From the NCBI GenBank assembly GCA_029891345.1, contig CM057006.1, positions 44,564,556 to 44,628,555 of the forward strand: a DNA stretch of 64,000 nucleotides, read 5' to 3'. A model generated the notes under the pieces. That model saw nothing but the letters and a program-made list of their open reading frames with translations, was not told the DNA's origin and made no database searches. The position numbers and the translations under genes are program-made. The stretch comes from Dryococelus australis. Lineage: Eukaryota; Arthropoda; Insecta; Phasmatodea; Phasmatidae. Shown here piece by piece: positions 45,441 to 57,700 of the stretch. Numbering within the stretch: position 1 is the stretch's first letter; each line of letters begins with the position of its first letter.

Positions 45441-47322
45441 AATAAGCTCCCATCTAAATAAAGTCTCCGTGTTTGAGTACGTAAGTAGCGGCGTTCTATT
45501 ACGGGGAAGGAATTTATGTGACTGTGAATCCCTTGTAATATAACGTCTTTTTTTTTTCTGTGCTTGCCATGATTGTGTGACTTACAATGTATGGTTCATA
45601 CAACTTGTTCCATGCTGTATAAGCATGCCTCTTGCTTACTCCTAAAGTATTCAAGAAGGATGTTTTGCAAACTCTTACTTTTCTGTCATAGACAGTGAAG
45701 TAAAAAATTGTTTACGCATGCTTAGTTATGTCACCTAATTTCAAAAACTATTATGAATTTCTAACCCCCTGATCTTGGGTATATTTTGTGTGACACTGCA
45801 GGCAGCACGTTTCCTTCCATGGTGGCTTCATTTCATGTGCAGAAATTACAAGAAAAAGCCCTTAACATAAAAAGTATAATAAGGAATCACGTGTAGGTTC
45901 AGCAACCCCCTGTGATTCACCTATTGTGAAGTTAAGTTTATTTTGGGTAGGTCTTATGCTTTTGACATGGCTGGGCGGCAGCAACAGTACTTAAGCCCTT
46001 CAATTCACGCCAACATGTAATATTACACAGTACAATTCACTGCACTTACTTTCCGTGCAAAAACTCAACTATAAATTACGTTACACATGTAAGCAGCGAT
46101 TATAGCTCCTTGGTTACGTATTGCCGATAACTCGCGTATAGGACACAATAACTTCTATTCAATTTCTCCAAAAACTCCACCAACACTCGTATTTCCGCAC
46201 AAAAAAATTATCTTTTAACACTTCACATGCAATTAATTGCAAAGAAAAATGTATTTCTACACAATAATTAGATCTAACACGCCACGTGGAAATAATACCA
46301 TTGAAACATGCTTGATAGCACTCGTAAATCACAAACCTTCACATGGTCAAATTCAAACGGTAGACTGAACTTTCATACACTCTCAGCATGTAACAGTCAT
46401 GTGCAATAGGTAAAAATTAAACTGGAAGACCAAAATAGATGCACATTTGTCTCTCGTGTGAATGCTTTGTTGTTTAATGATTTATCATGGTGATACATGT
46501 ATACTGCAAATAAACAAAGCCTGTGAATGCCTTTTTGTATGATATACTGTACCTATATATATTTTTTCTATTACTACCACATTACTTCGTACAACCGTCT
46601 CGTGAATATAAACAAAGTAATTCTTGCAAAATTCACTATGATTAAATGATATTCTGACACTGCTTGATTATCGTCTTTGATACAGTAGGTCTTTAGAACA
46701 TCTGCGCAAATATACCCTGTGAATCACGATTTCTGAATTAATGTTTGGTTTCCAAAGACATTCTCGCATTCAACACTGTTCAGCAACCCAATTGAAATTA
46801 ATTTTACATAAGTTTTATGTGTTTTACAGAAAAAAATAACCCTCCTCATTATCACATTTCATAGTATATACTGCAAATTATGTGAGCCCTCTATGGAATT
46901 CGTATTAAGTGTGATTAGTAATGTTCATTTTCAGGTACAGCATTATTTTGCAGTTCTCGGAAAAGCTGTGATTCTTAATAATTACCAAAGTTAGTTTAAA
47001 AGCTGGCTGCCGTAGTAGGAAGGCTGTTTTACTGAGGGTTTGTGAAACTGTTTTTTGATTCTGGTTGTATACGTGTGATGCATTTCATTTTTCTCTGTTA
47101 AATTACTGTTTTTTGGACATGAATATAAGTAATGAATACATGTACTCACAAATGCTAATGGTAAAATATTTGTGCTCTTGAAAAAGCTTCACTGTGATGT
47201 GTTCGAAAATAATTACAGAAGGCATGTTATTTTGATAATATTTAAAAGTATAATCAAGAGAACAGTAACTTTTGTTACGAATGGAGTCGTGTGCAGTATG
47301 CTTTGTAGTATACTGATATTAA
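45441..47322. other. AT-rich spacer, nothing recognised
   Basis: No domain, RNA gene or repeat of known type found. Confidence 0.5.
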
Positions 47323-47726
47323 CTGTGTTCCAATTCAGCAGGGCCCGTAACAGGCTACGTGCCCTTCAAAACTGTATCGATGTCGTGTCAGGTAAGGGCC
47401 GTTCCAATTCAATTGAAGGGCACGGGTGCACCCTCAAATATCCCCTTTAGCCCTTCACAGCAAGTTCTTTTTTTTTCAATCATTTTTAAATTACGCATCT
47501 TCTTCCTACCATTTCCTGGACGTTGTTCATACACAAACCAAGGCAACATAAGAAAATCAGTTTAGGTGATTGAATTTTTTGGTATATGCCTTGAAAATTG
47601 TGAAACAAATTGTTCTAAATTATATTCACTTTGTCACGGAGGGATTGAGACAATGTCGGAAATTGTGAGTACTGAAGGGACCAAGGGCAAGTGAACGAGG
47701 GTATGTTGCAGTGAATTGGAACACAG
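47323..47726. mobile_element. Short TIR element (MITE candidate)
   Basis: Perfect 15-bp terminal inverted repeats: CTGTGTTCCAATTCA (47323-47337) and TGAATTGGAACACAG (47712-47726). An internal second copy of the word (GGGCCGTTCCAATTCAATTG at 47398-47417) suggests subterminal repeats. 404 bases, non-coding. Confidence 0.65.
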
Positions 47727-47825
47727 CTATTATAGAACTAGTCCCTATTACATTTGTGACAAATTAAAAAAATTTTAGATTTTTTCTGCCAGTACGTTGA
47801 CGTTACAGCCAGCAGCGTTATACCC

Positions 47826-47866
47826 TCCCCTCCCCTCTCTCTCTCTCTCTCTTTTTTTTTTTTTGC
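47826..47866. repeat. CT-rich simple repeat
   Basis: (CCCCT)n followed by (CT)n and a T run directly before a family B MITE. Confidence 0.9.
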
Positions 47867-47884
47867 TAAGCCAGTACACCTATA

Positions 47885-48120
47885 CGCTGTTCACGATAAA
47901 GTGAGCACTTTTTAAGGCCCTCCCAACAGGCATTAACCACTAATAAATATATTTTATTGCAGTCTCAGGCATTAACTTTTGAAAGTGGTGAAAGTATACT
48001 CTGTATTTATTAGCTACATGACAATATCGATATTAAAAAGTGGCTTAAACATAAAAAAAAATAGCTTGAAAGCAAAATTTGGAAGGGCCTTAAATAGTGC
48101 TCACTTTACCATGAACGGCC
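47885..48120 (+). mobile_element. MITE family B, copy flanked by TATA
   Basis: Ends CGCTGTTCACGATAAAGTGA and CACTTTACCATGAACGGCC. TATA lies directly outside each end (47881-47884 and 48121-48124). The interior (TTTTTAAGGCCCTCCCAACA, GGCATTAACCACTAATAAAT) matches the G1-nested copy at 23262 but not family A. Confidence 0.9.
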
Positions 48121-48124
48121 TATA

Positions 48125-48681
48125 ACAAATATTAAGTTGGTGTGGCAGTGGTTTTTTTAAGTTTAAATTAACAGAAATAGTAAGGTTTTTTTACAATTTA
48201 TATAAAAAACTTACTAATGTTAAGTGGAGGAACACAGTTGACTGCATTTACCATAGCAAATAGAAGGTAATTATGTATTTATTTGTTTTCTTATCACATT
48301 TACAACAAAGTTGTAAATGTATTATTTTTTACCATATTTGTATATGTGTACCCCGTGTTCTGCCTCCAATGATATCACTGTTCAATAAGATGTTGAACCA
48401 TAGGCCTACATACCATACAGGCATCCAGTTTAATGTACAAAACAAATGATTCACATATGTACAATTTAATTTGGGAAATAATAAATAACCATAGTTGTCC
48501 AGCTTGGCATTAAGAGCAACAGGTGAATCATAGGCATCTGTGAGGTGGAACTTGGTAAAACCCAACTGCTTCTTTTCCTGCTTTGTTATTTATCAGAGGA
48601 ATAGTATTTTCTGCAGCTGATTGCAATCTCTGATATGTAGCTTATCTCTCATTCCTCTTGTTCACATTGTTTGCTTCACAG
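48125..48681. other. Spacer or intron upstream of exon 48682
   Basis: AT-rich. A pyrimidine-rich tract (CTTATCTCTCATTCCTCTTG) precedes the acceptor at 48681, as expected of an intron end. Confidence 0.5.
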
Positions 48682-48775
48682 GTGACGAGAGTTTGGCAAA
48701 CTGTACAGAGAGCTTTAAAAGGAAAAGTTAAATATTTTTTTGGAAGAAGAATGTCGACGGTTGAGGAAGACAGAG
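48682..48775 (+). CDS. MACROD exon a: basic leader
   Basis: Acceptor TTTGCTTCACAG ends at 48681; donor GTAAAG starts at 48776. Encodes [20 protein letters not shown] then [11 protein letters not shown], ending one base into a codon completed by the next exon (alanine). There is no in-frame ATG before 48751, so either a further upstream phase-0 exon provides the start or translation begins at Met 48751. The first 20 residues are amphipathic and positively charged. Confidence 0.75.
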
Positions 48776-51700
48776 GTAAAGTAAAAATTCGACCAGTGTT
48801 AACAATTCTTTCCATCCTGTGCAGAAGAGTTTTGCAATCTTGCTTTTACAATTTCTCGTAAAATCAAATAAAAAAATATAAAAAAATCATGTCTTTTTTA
48901 TATTATTATTATTATGGTGTTTAGGACATTTGGCCTAATAAAAGGAATCAAAATAAATTTAACTGAATAAGCCTCGACTCAACGCAATTTTTTGAGAATC
49001 AACTCAAAAGTCTTGAAGTTTTGGTACGACTCGAACCCAAACTTATTTCCAATTAAATTTTACGTGTCTTGTAAAAAATTTCAGACTCATCCACTTGTAG
49101 GTAGTACTGTAACCATCTCCAGTTGAGCAGTTTTATATTTATTTATACTTTTTGGTAATTCTGATACATGAAATTCATGGTCTCTTGTAAAGTTAAATAA
49201 TGGAAAAAAAAAGATGGAGAAGGTTCTGATGTGATGGGGAAATTTAAGTATTTGTAGTATACCTAGTTATAAACCAACATTTTGTGGCACTTTATCCATA
49301 AGCTGTTATTGTTCTACCTCATGGGGTCCTCAGAACAGTGCAGTGATAAACCTAAATACATATGTATTTGTTTTCTTCCATTCGTCATGTGTTACAAATA
49401 TTTTATTTTCACTGGTTTATCTTTTTTAATGGTCATAGCTAAATACCTGTCCATGAGCCAGGAAGAGAAGAGGAACTTCTGCAAAGATGTCACCACCTTG
49501 GACCAGGTCCCGACGTGGGCGGAATACTTCCGTGAATCCAGAGAGAGGCTTCAGAAACAGTGTAAGTTTTCTGGTACTGGAGTGTAAACATTGTATTGTT
49601 CTTATTATTTTTTGTGCTGTTGACAATTATAGTGACATACCTAATGTGAAGATTTGTGTTTTGTTGAACTGTATTCATGTGAATGTAAGTTTGCGTCTTC
49701 GGTTTTAGTTCTGCTTAATGCATAATTGATATAAAATAATTTTAACAACTAAAAACATGTGATTTACGTTCATATCATTAAAATTTCTCTCTCTAGAAAT
49801 TAAGTGGGCTAAACCAAGTTGGTTAAGGGATGGAGGTCTTAATCAAATAAAAGAATTAATTGTAATTTTCTAATTTTATTTACAATAACTACAGCAAACT
49901 TCTCTCAACTCAACTTCTCACAGTAAATTGACATCACTTACTGTTACAATTAATGACTCCAATTAATATGATTTATAATTACCACAAAGAAATCAATTTA
50001 ATTAATTAATTAAAAATCAGTCCCAATAGACACATTCAATTATTTTATAAATTATGTGTCCATATTTAACAGTTCGAATCTTTACGATAAAATCCGTATT
50101 ACATGTCCATTCAGTCCCACTTCAGTTCAGTCCATGTCCCGCCAGTCCACGATGTTCCATAGCCCTCTGGGCGCCCTCACGCACAGTAGACTTCACTCAT
50201 CGGGTTCACACACTCATCCATTCACGCCATGAACACCTCACCCGCCATCGTCCCGCTATCTCCTGTCGTCATCCACACTTTACTTCGCTTGCGCGCATTC
50301 AGCCGGGGAGCCTCCGTCAAAGACTGCCGGCCGCGGCAGTATATTATCGTTGCAGGCCGTCACTCAGGATTTTCTGTAACTCGCGCACTGCCCCGAGGAG
50401 GCCTGAGGCACCAGCCAGTCTCACCAGAATATTTTTTTCGTCGTCGCCAAGCCCGTCGGAACCTCCAGCAGGGGAAAGGGGCCATGACGCAAGCAAGGCG
50501 CTGAGCAGCGCGACAACCCGATGGCCGCTTCCTACAGCAGAGATGTTTCCATAGCATTATAGCTTGTTTGCAAGGAATTTTTAAGATTTACAAATAAAAT
50601 ACATACTGCCTATCTGTATTGAAAATATATGCTCGTACGGATCTTCTCCAAAAAGAATTTGAGAAAATAATACATTTTGTCTGAACTGCCTATCTTTAAA
50701 ATGAACACCCTAAGGCGAAATTTCCTTAACATGGGTTTTGCTATCTCAATTTTGCAGCTACCAAACAGTAGGCAGTACTCTTAATTCAATTTTGTACGCA
50801 CTTTGACGCCAGCTAAAAGTCAGCGGTGCTAGAACCCATGACGGTGCTCACCACGCACGTGTAACATGTACCTGCATGTGCGCAAAGAGGCCAATATTTT
50901 TTAACTTTCACATAAATATTATTTTGCAGTGTAAAATGGGTCTTGTATTTTTATTTTCAGGGTTTGAAATGTCCTAAAATGTTTTAAAGTGTTTGTTGTT
51001 ATTTTTTAAATGTTTGGTTATGAAATTCAAAGTACGCGCTGCACGGAGATTGAGAACACTAATATTCCGGCGTAAACGCCATCATAAAGAGAAACTGAGA
51101 CAATACATAAAATTAACAAGAAAGTTATAAAATGTAAAAAAATATTTTATTTATTTGTGTCACTTATATTTTCATTAATAAAATATTTTACTCAGCATGC
51201 ATAGCACTTCCATTTATGTGAACCCTATAGGCAGCCATGGTAGGTCCATGCGACGCTTACCTCTGGACTGTCTGTCGAGGAGAGCTGGCGAGGTACGACA
51301 CTGTCACGTACGCACTACAACGTTTGTTCATTGATGTAGATTTCAATAGCACTTTTAGTATACTGGTTAACCGTTGCTTGCGTATGTTTTATCAGACTTT
51401 TTCCAGCATTATGCTTCCGCTTTACTGATTTATTGCACCCTTGTGGCATTTTCAACTTAATCGAGAAGTAGTAGGCAAAATATGTCTAAGAGGTCACACG
51501 ACCCGCGAATCATGAATCAGGCTCAATTCGCTTCTGCTAAAGGCGTTTTATCATAATTTCTGTATTATTGCTACATGCAATTGTAAGGACTTTAAATCTA
51601 TGTATGTATTTGAGGGTAATTTCTATGTTTGAATATATTATGGCAACATCACGTAAACCACGTGGCAAATCACAGCCAAGTCTATGTCTGTGCTATCACA

Positions 51701-54700
51701 TTGTGTTCTGAGAGCTTATTTATGTAGTATCGTGTGTACAAAATTTTTACTAATTTTTCTATGTTAAATTTTGTCATGGTTCCTTGTAATTTTCACGTAA
51801 ATGGATACTTCTGTGTTTGATCACGCGGTCACTTTAATGTTTGCATTGTCCGCCATCAGACATGGTACACACCTGTAACCGCAAAGAAAATAATGTTTTC
51901 TACCAGAATAATATTTTGTTGTAGTTTGATTTGCAGTTTCCACGAATAAATATTGCAATTTCACCTGCACCACGTGGACCGCTACAAACTTTATCCAGTG
52001 GCATCCGCGCGCATATAAACTTGTTTTCACGCATGTATGTGTTTATTGTGAATACTCACCTCGTGCCCCATCATCTTCTAAGGGTATGTATGTAATTTTG
52101 TAATTTGTGTACGGTGATATTACTTCATTCCTAGCCGGCGTTATGTATAGGCAGTGTTTCCATACACCGCAGTAAGATCAGCCATCTAGGCGTGCGCTAG
52201 AGAAATTGTGGTCTGGGAAGCACCCAAGTGGAGTTCGCTAGACACGACCGAGTGTATCATTACTTTCACGGCACATTGATTTGTACGAACTGTATAAATA
52301 AAACAGGTATCTCAATGAACCATATTCTTTCATTTGTAGTGACAGTATCCTAGCCACATGTGTTTCTTTCACAGGGTTAAAATATTTAGTAAAATTTTAG
52401 CTTACATTCGGTGTTATATTATTTTCATTTTCAAAGGGGTTGAAAGTTTTAGGTCAGCTTGCATTTGGTGTCTGATGACAATCAATTAGATAATGTATTA
52501 TTTACAATGATACTTTTCGTAAAATTCCCATTTTTATTGTGTCTATTAGCTAAACTTTATTCACAGGTAATGTACAGCCTTTACTATTCTCAACATAAAG
52601 TTTTCTAAGGTTAGAAGTTGTATTTTTTTGATGTACACCTCTGAACTCGTGCCCCATGTTTATGGACAATTTTTGGCTGTCCCCTGAATAACGATAGATT
52701 GAGAGTAGACTGTATTTGGTTCTGGTTCACTTTGTATTATGCTCTTCCTTTCATCTCAAGTACGTGTTCTATACTAGTTGTGATGAACTAATTTTACCAC
52801 CCAACTTCAAATGTTAGAGCAATTGCTTTAGACATTTGTGTGTGTGCACGTGCGCACGCAATGTGTTCCTGTCCCACATGCCCTGTAGTCATTCTAATAT
52901 TGATTTCCCTGGAATCTTTTAACATAGGATTGATCTGTTAATCTGGCCAGTTAAGAATACTGTGTAAAACGTGTACATGTAGGGTGTTCAAGGTAAAGTG
53001 AGCACATTTGAGGCCCTAGTTACTTTCACCTTTCAACCATTTTTTATCCTTTTAACCACGTTTTTAAAATAAATTTAGACATATAAGTAATAAACACACT
53101 TTGTATATTCCACCGCACTCTGAAATTGTCTAAAGCTAAAATAGAATATATTAATTTACTAGTATTCCAAATCAGAGGGCTTACAAAAGTGCTCACTTTA
53201 CCGTGAATATCCTCTACTTTCATTGCAGCTGTGATGCTTTTCGTGTGATTTCATTTTTGTGGTAGCTTTTCATTACCTGTTATGAAATAAAAGTCAAGTA
53301 CAGTAGTTTGATACCAATAATTTTTTCTTATGGTGTCATGTAGTTGCTGATACCTACAAGAGACCTGCAGACATTGGTTCTGGAGAATATAAAATTGACC
53401 CCGAGTTGAACAAGAAAATTTCTCTATGGGAGGGGAATCTTGTGAAACTGGAAGTAGATGTTATTGTAAATGCTGCCAACAACCAATTGTTAGGAGGAGG
53501 TGGAGGTAAGCATATGCATGTATGTGATCACAATCTCTTTTTGAAAAAAAATTGTCTGAGATACCCATTAGAAATTATATGTGCAAAAACTATAATGTTT
53601 AGAAGATGATTGTATACTGTATACATAATTCTTGTGGTGACCAGTTAAAAAGTCTGTCCCGAATAGTTTCCAGCTGTCAGGTAATTTTTTTAGATGTTGC
53701 TGGCCCTGTTTATCATGATTGTCAATCTTATTTCAGATGCCAGATATTGAATCAGAGTATAACTTGCTGCTATCAAATTTCAAGAGGTTGATCTGGCTGT
53801 ATTTCAAGGGGCTTATTGTGATATCCAGGACACACAAGCCATATTTCATTACTTAATTTCTCTACAAGTGAATTTTAACAAAATTTTGGAATTTTAATTT
53901 ATGTGTTTGAAGTTAATTTACATCCCACACCCTCTTAAATGAACCAACCCGGTAAGCCACTCGCATGTTGACCACAAAGTATTATGTACAATTCTTGGTT
54001 AAGCCATTTTTATCTGGGTTGTATTTAAATATGGAGGTGGGGGTGGCATACCACTCTCAATGATTACCTATCAGAGTTGTGATTGATTCCTGGGTGAGTT
54101 TGTTATTCTTGTTTTTCTGTTGCATGTCCGCAGTTGATGGCGCCATTCATTTAGCGGCCGGTCCAAAACTTAAAAATGAGTGCAGAACATTGCATGGTTG
54201 TAAGACTGGTGATGCCAAAGTAACAGCTGCATATCAGCTTCCTGCTCAATGTAAGTTTGTCAGTTATAAATATCTTTCACAGAGTATAAACTCTGAGCTT
54301 ATAAAAATCATTTTATAACATAACTGGTGTTACAATAAAATTTAAATACAGTATTTAAGATAATTGGTACACAAGTTGTAGAGTGAGTGAGTAGTTAAGT
54401 GAAGAGATTAGTGAATGAGTGAATAAAGAGATTTGGGCAGTTCTTAACAACAAGGTCTTGCGAGCTGATAGGGTGATTGAGGTGAGTATGGAACAATGCT
54501 GGAATGAAGGGGCGGGGAAAATGGGAGATCCCAGGGAAAACCCACAGACCAGCGGCATATCAGTCTTCCCACATGTAAAAATCCGGAAGTAGCCCGGTCG
54601 GGAATTGAACCCGCTTCACCTTGATGGGAAAGTTGTACAGTAGATTGGTTGCCGTTTTCGCGTATATGATCAGTTTTCACTGATATTTTAATGCTAAAAC

Positions 54701-57700
54701 GGATCTATGGATAAACACTCGAAACAGCGGATAATTCAATCACCAAACACTCAATCATAAATATTTACTTTGCATACCGGTTCTACATCTTCAGATATGG
54801 TAAATTATCGTTTACAATTGATTGTTCATCGATAATCAATTGCTTATTGATTATAGATTCCGTGTCTACAATTGATTTTACTGCCAACATGGCAATACCA
54901 CTCTTCTGTAGTGAATATTTTTGTGCTGAGATATCAAAAATAGCTACTATCTTCTATAGCGAACGCGTAATGAAGATATCTACATTTTTGACATCAAGAA
55001 TAAAATAGTGATGTGCAAATTCTGTAACATGCGTGCCAGTTGTGTGGTGAAAAAGTACTTGGCTGTTCAGTTTTGTGTTCAGGTGGAAACAAAAAGTGAA
55101 ATGTGTTTACGCTTTGTAAAGCTGCTCGTCCCGCCATTTTCGTTAACCCCGTCCGCAATAAAGCAACACGGATAAAATTTAAGTTTGTTGGTTTCAGGAA
55201 ATGTGCACAGTGTTGATTGATTCCGCAAATAAATTATTTAATTCTCGTGACGAAAAAACATTATTTTAGTGACGTAAACTTGCAAGGATTACCATATAGT
55301 GCGTTTAGAGTAACATTTCAATCCGGATTGAACCTGGATTAGACTGAAGAATCCAGATTGAAATGTTAGTATAAACACATCCGGACTGGACTGAAGTAGG
55401 AGTGGAGTGAGATAATCCAGTCCAGTTGTCGAGGTCGATTGGAATGTAGAAGAAGTGGCCGCCATATTGTCTCATTAGTTTGGTTATGCAAGAGGTTAGA
55501 ATCATTCTGAGACTAGCAAAATAAGTGTTTTAGAAGTGTGGCGAAAAATAAATGGCCATGAAGGAACTGAGAAATATTTGGTACCAGAAATATGTAGAAT
55601 TCTTATCTTATATTATGTTGGAAAAATAAATTTTCAATTATTGGACTTCCATAATTTGTTTATTTTATAGTTCTGCCAGTCCCCAATAGAGTGCTTCACT
55701 CCCGTTTCAATCCGCATTCAGTCTTGTTTACACTTTAGTCCACGTTTGAAACTTTACCTTAACTGCTTACTTTCGATATGAGCTCACTCCGAGTTCAGAG
55801 TACGCTACGAGTTGATTCCAGTCCAAATTCGGTCCAGTCCAAAATTTTACTCTAAAAGCACTAAGAAAAACACGTGTTCAAAAGATTGCAAATTAAAAAA
55901 AATAGTTTGCTTGTTTTATAAATAATGTATTTGTAAACCGTTAAAATAATTATTGAAAGCACGAGGCCTGAAAATGCAGCAGCACTTTCAACACTTACAT
56001 ATCGTATGTAGTGTGTGAATAATATTTGTTTGTCTATATAGTAAATTTGAGTGTAAGGTTACCTTCGGCCAAACTGTGTGTATTACTGCATCTACGAATA
56101 CTGACAATGACACATATATCACGTTTTGTTTTTTCATTAAAGTTATAATTTTAGAAGTTACAATAATTTAAATGTTATTTCCATATGAGCAATATTTTCC
56201 ACTGTTCCATTAATACAATATGCAACTCAAAAAGGCAAAACACTTAAGAATCTCAAAATAATGCTGTCTCACAGAAGATGTTAATCTAATGCCCCTCCTC
56301 TCTGTTTCCTTTTTCCATCGAAATAAAATAAACAGAGGGTGGAATGCCAACCTAACTATAATATTGTACATTAATTACTGGATGAAAGTTAACTTACGTC
56401 ACTTTCAGTGCCTGCCGTGACAGGGAACACGAAAAAGGAAAATGCAAGTGTGCATTGGACTCAAATTTTTTAATTTTTAAGCAGAAATTTGGTTTATTTT
56501 TTATATGAATGCAAAGAAATTCATTATTGATTGTATTTTTTTTCACAAGTTACAGAAATTTAGCATCCCTTCCATTTTAAACACTAAAATTGTTGTATAT
56601 TATTTTCAGGTAGAATTAGGTTAGGTAGTATGTTAGTCGTTAGGTTGGCAACAGCAGTAGCCACAAAGCTAAACACCAGTAGCCGGGTAGCCGTCATGGC
56701 GTCATGTACGCAATGTGCAACATAACAGTTAGCGACGAGGTTTAAAATATTGCATGTGGTCCGGATCCACAAAAAATGGTACTAATTGGAGCTATAGGCA
56801 CGTTTGCCCCAGACAAGGAGTCGTAGAACTCGTATCGCGAATAACATCAAGGACGATGAAGCTAAGCGGGCGGTATTTTATACAGTATGTGGCCCAGAGT
56901 TGTATGGTCTGGTTACTTCATTATTGTTACTGAAATCTACTGATGCAGTACCTCTTGCAGAAGATTAACGAATCACTTCCACCCGAAACTCAGTGATGTA
57001 GTTGAAACTTTTAAGTCCCTGAAGTGCAATCAAAAATAAATGGAAACTGTTGCTGTGTATATTGCAGAGTTGCGACGGCTAAGCCACACTGCAATTTTCC
57101 AAATTTGGATTGCATGTTACGAGACAGTCTGGTTTGTGGGGTTCACGATAAAGCTGTACAACAGGCTCTCCTCGTTAAGGATAGATTGACTTTGCAAGAG
57201 GCAGTGGGACATCACGATGGCAACGGAAGCGACAGGAATGAACATGGCGGACTTGCGAGGCAGTACATTAGTGGAGGAAAATGTGCACAAAATGAACAAT
57301 GCAGTCGGGAGGAATGTGAACGCGGGAGGATCGGTAAAGTCAAACATTGTATCAGTTGACAGGCAAAGGAAGGCAATAAGTGAAGTGAATCAGCAATGTT
57401 GGCGGTGCAATGGTAACCATGCAATCGATAAATGCTGGCACGCAAATACAGTGCCGTTTTTGCAAAAATAAAGGAAACCTTGAGCGGGCATGCATAAACA
57501 AAAAAAAACAGCAGGCAGTTTCGAGTGCAAGGGACTTGAAGTGAACTGGTGCCACGCAGGAAGTGCAGCATTTTGAGGTGGACGTTGCAGACTGTGTAGG
57601 TTCAGAATATAATTTGTACAGTATGCAGGAGCAAGCACGTAGGAAATCATGGTGTATCGAAGTGCAGTTGAACGGACAACCGGTGAGCATGGAAGTTGAC

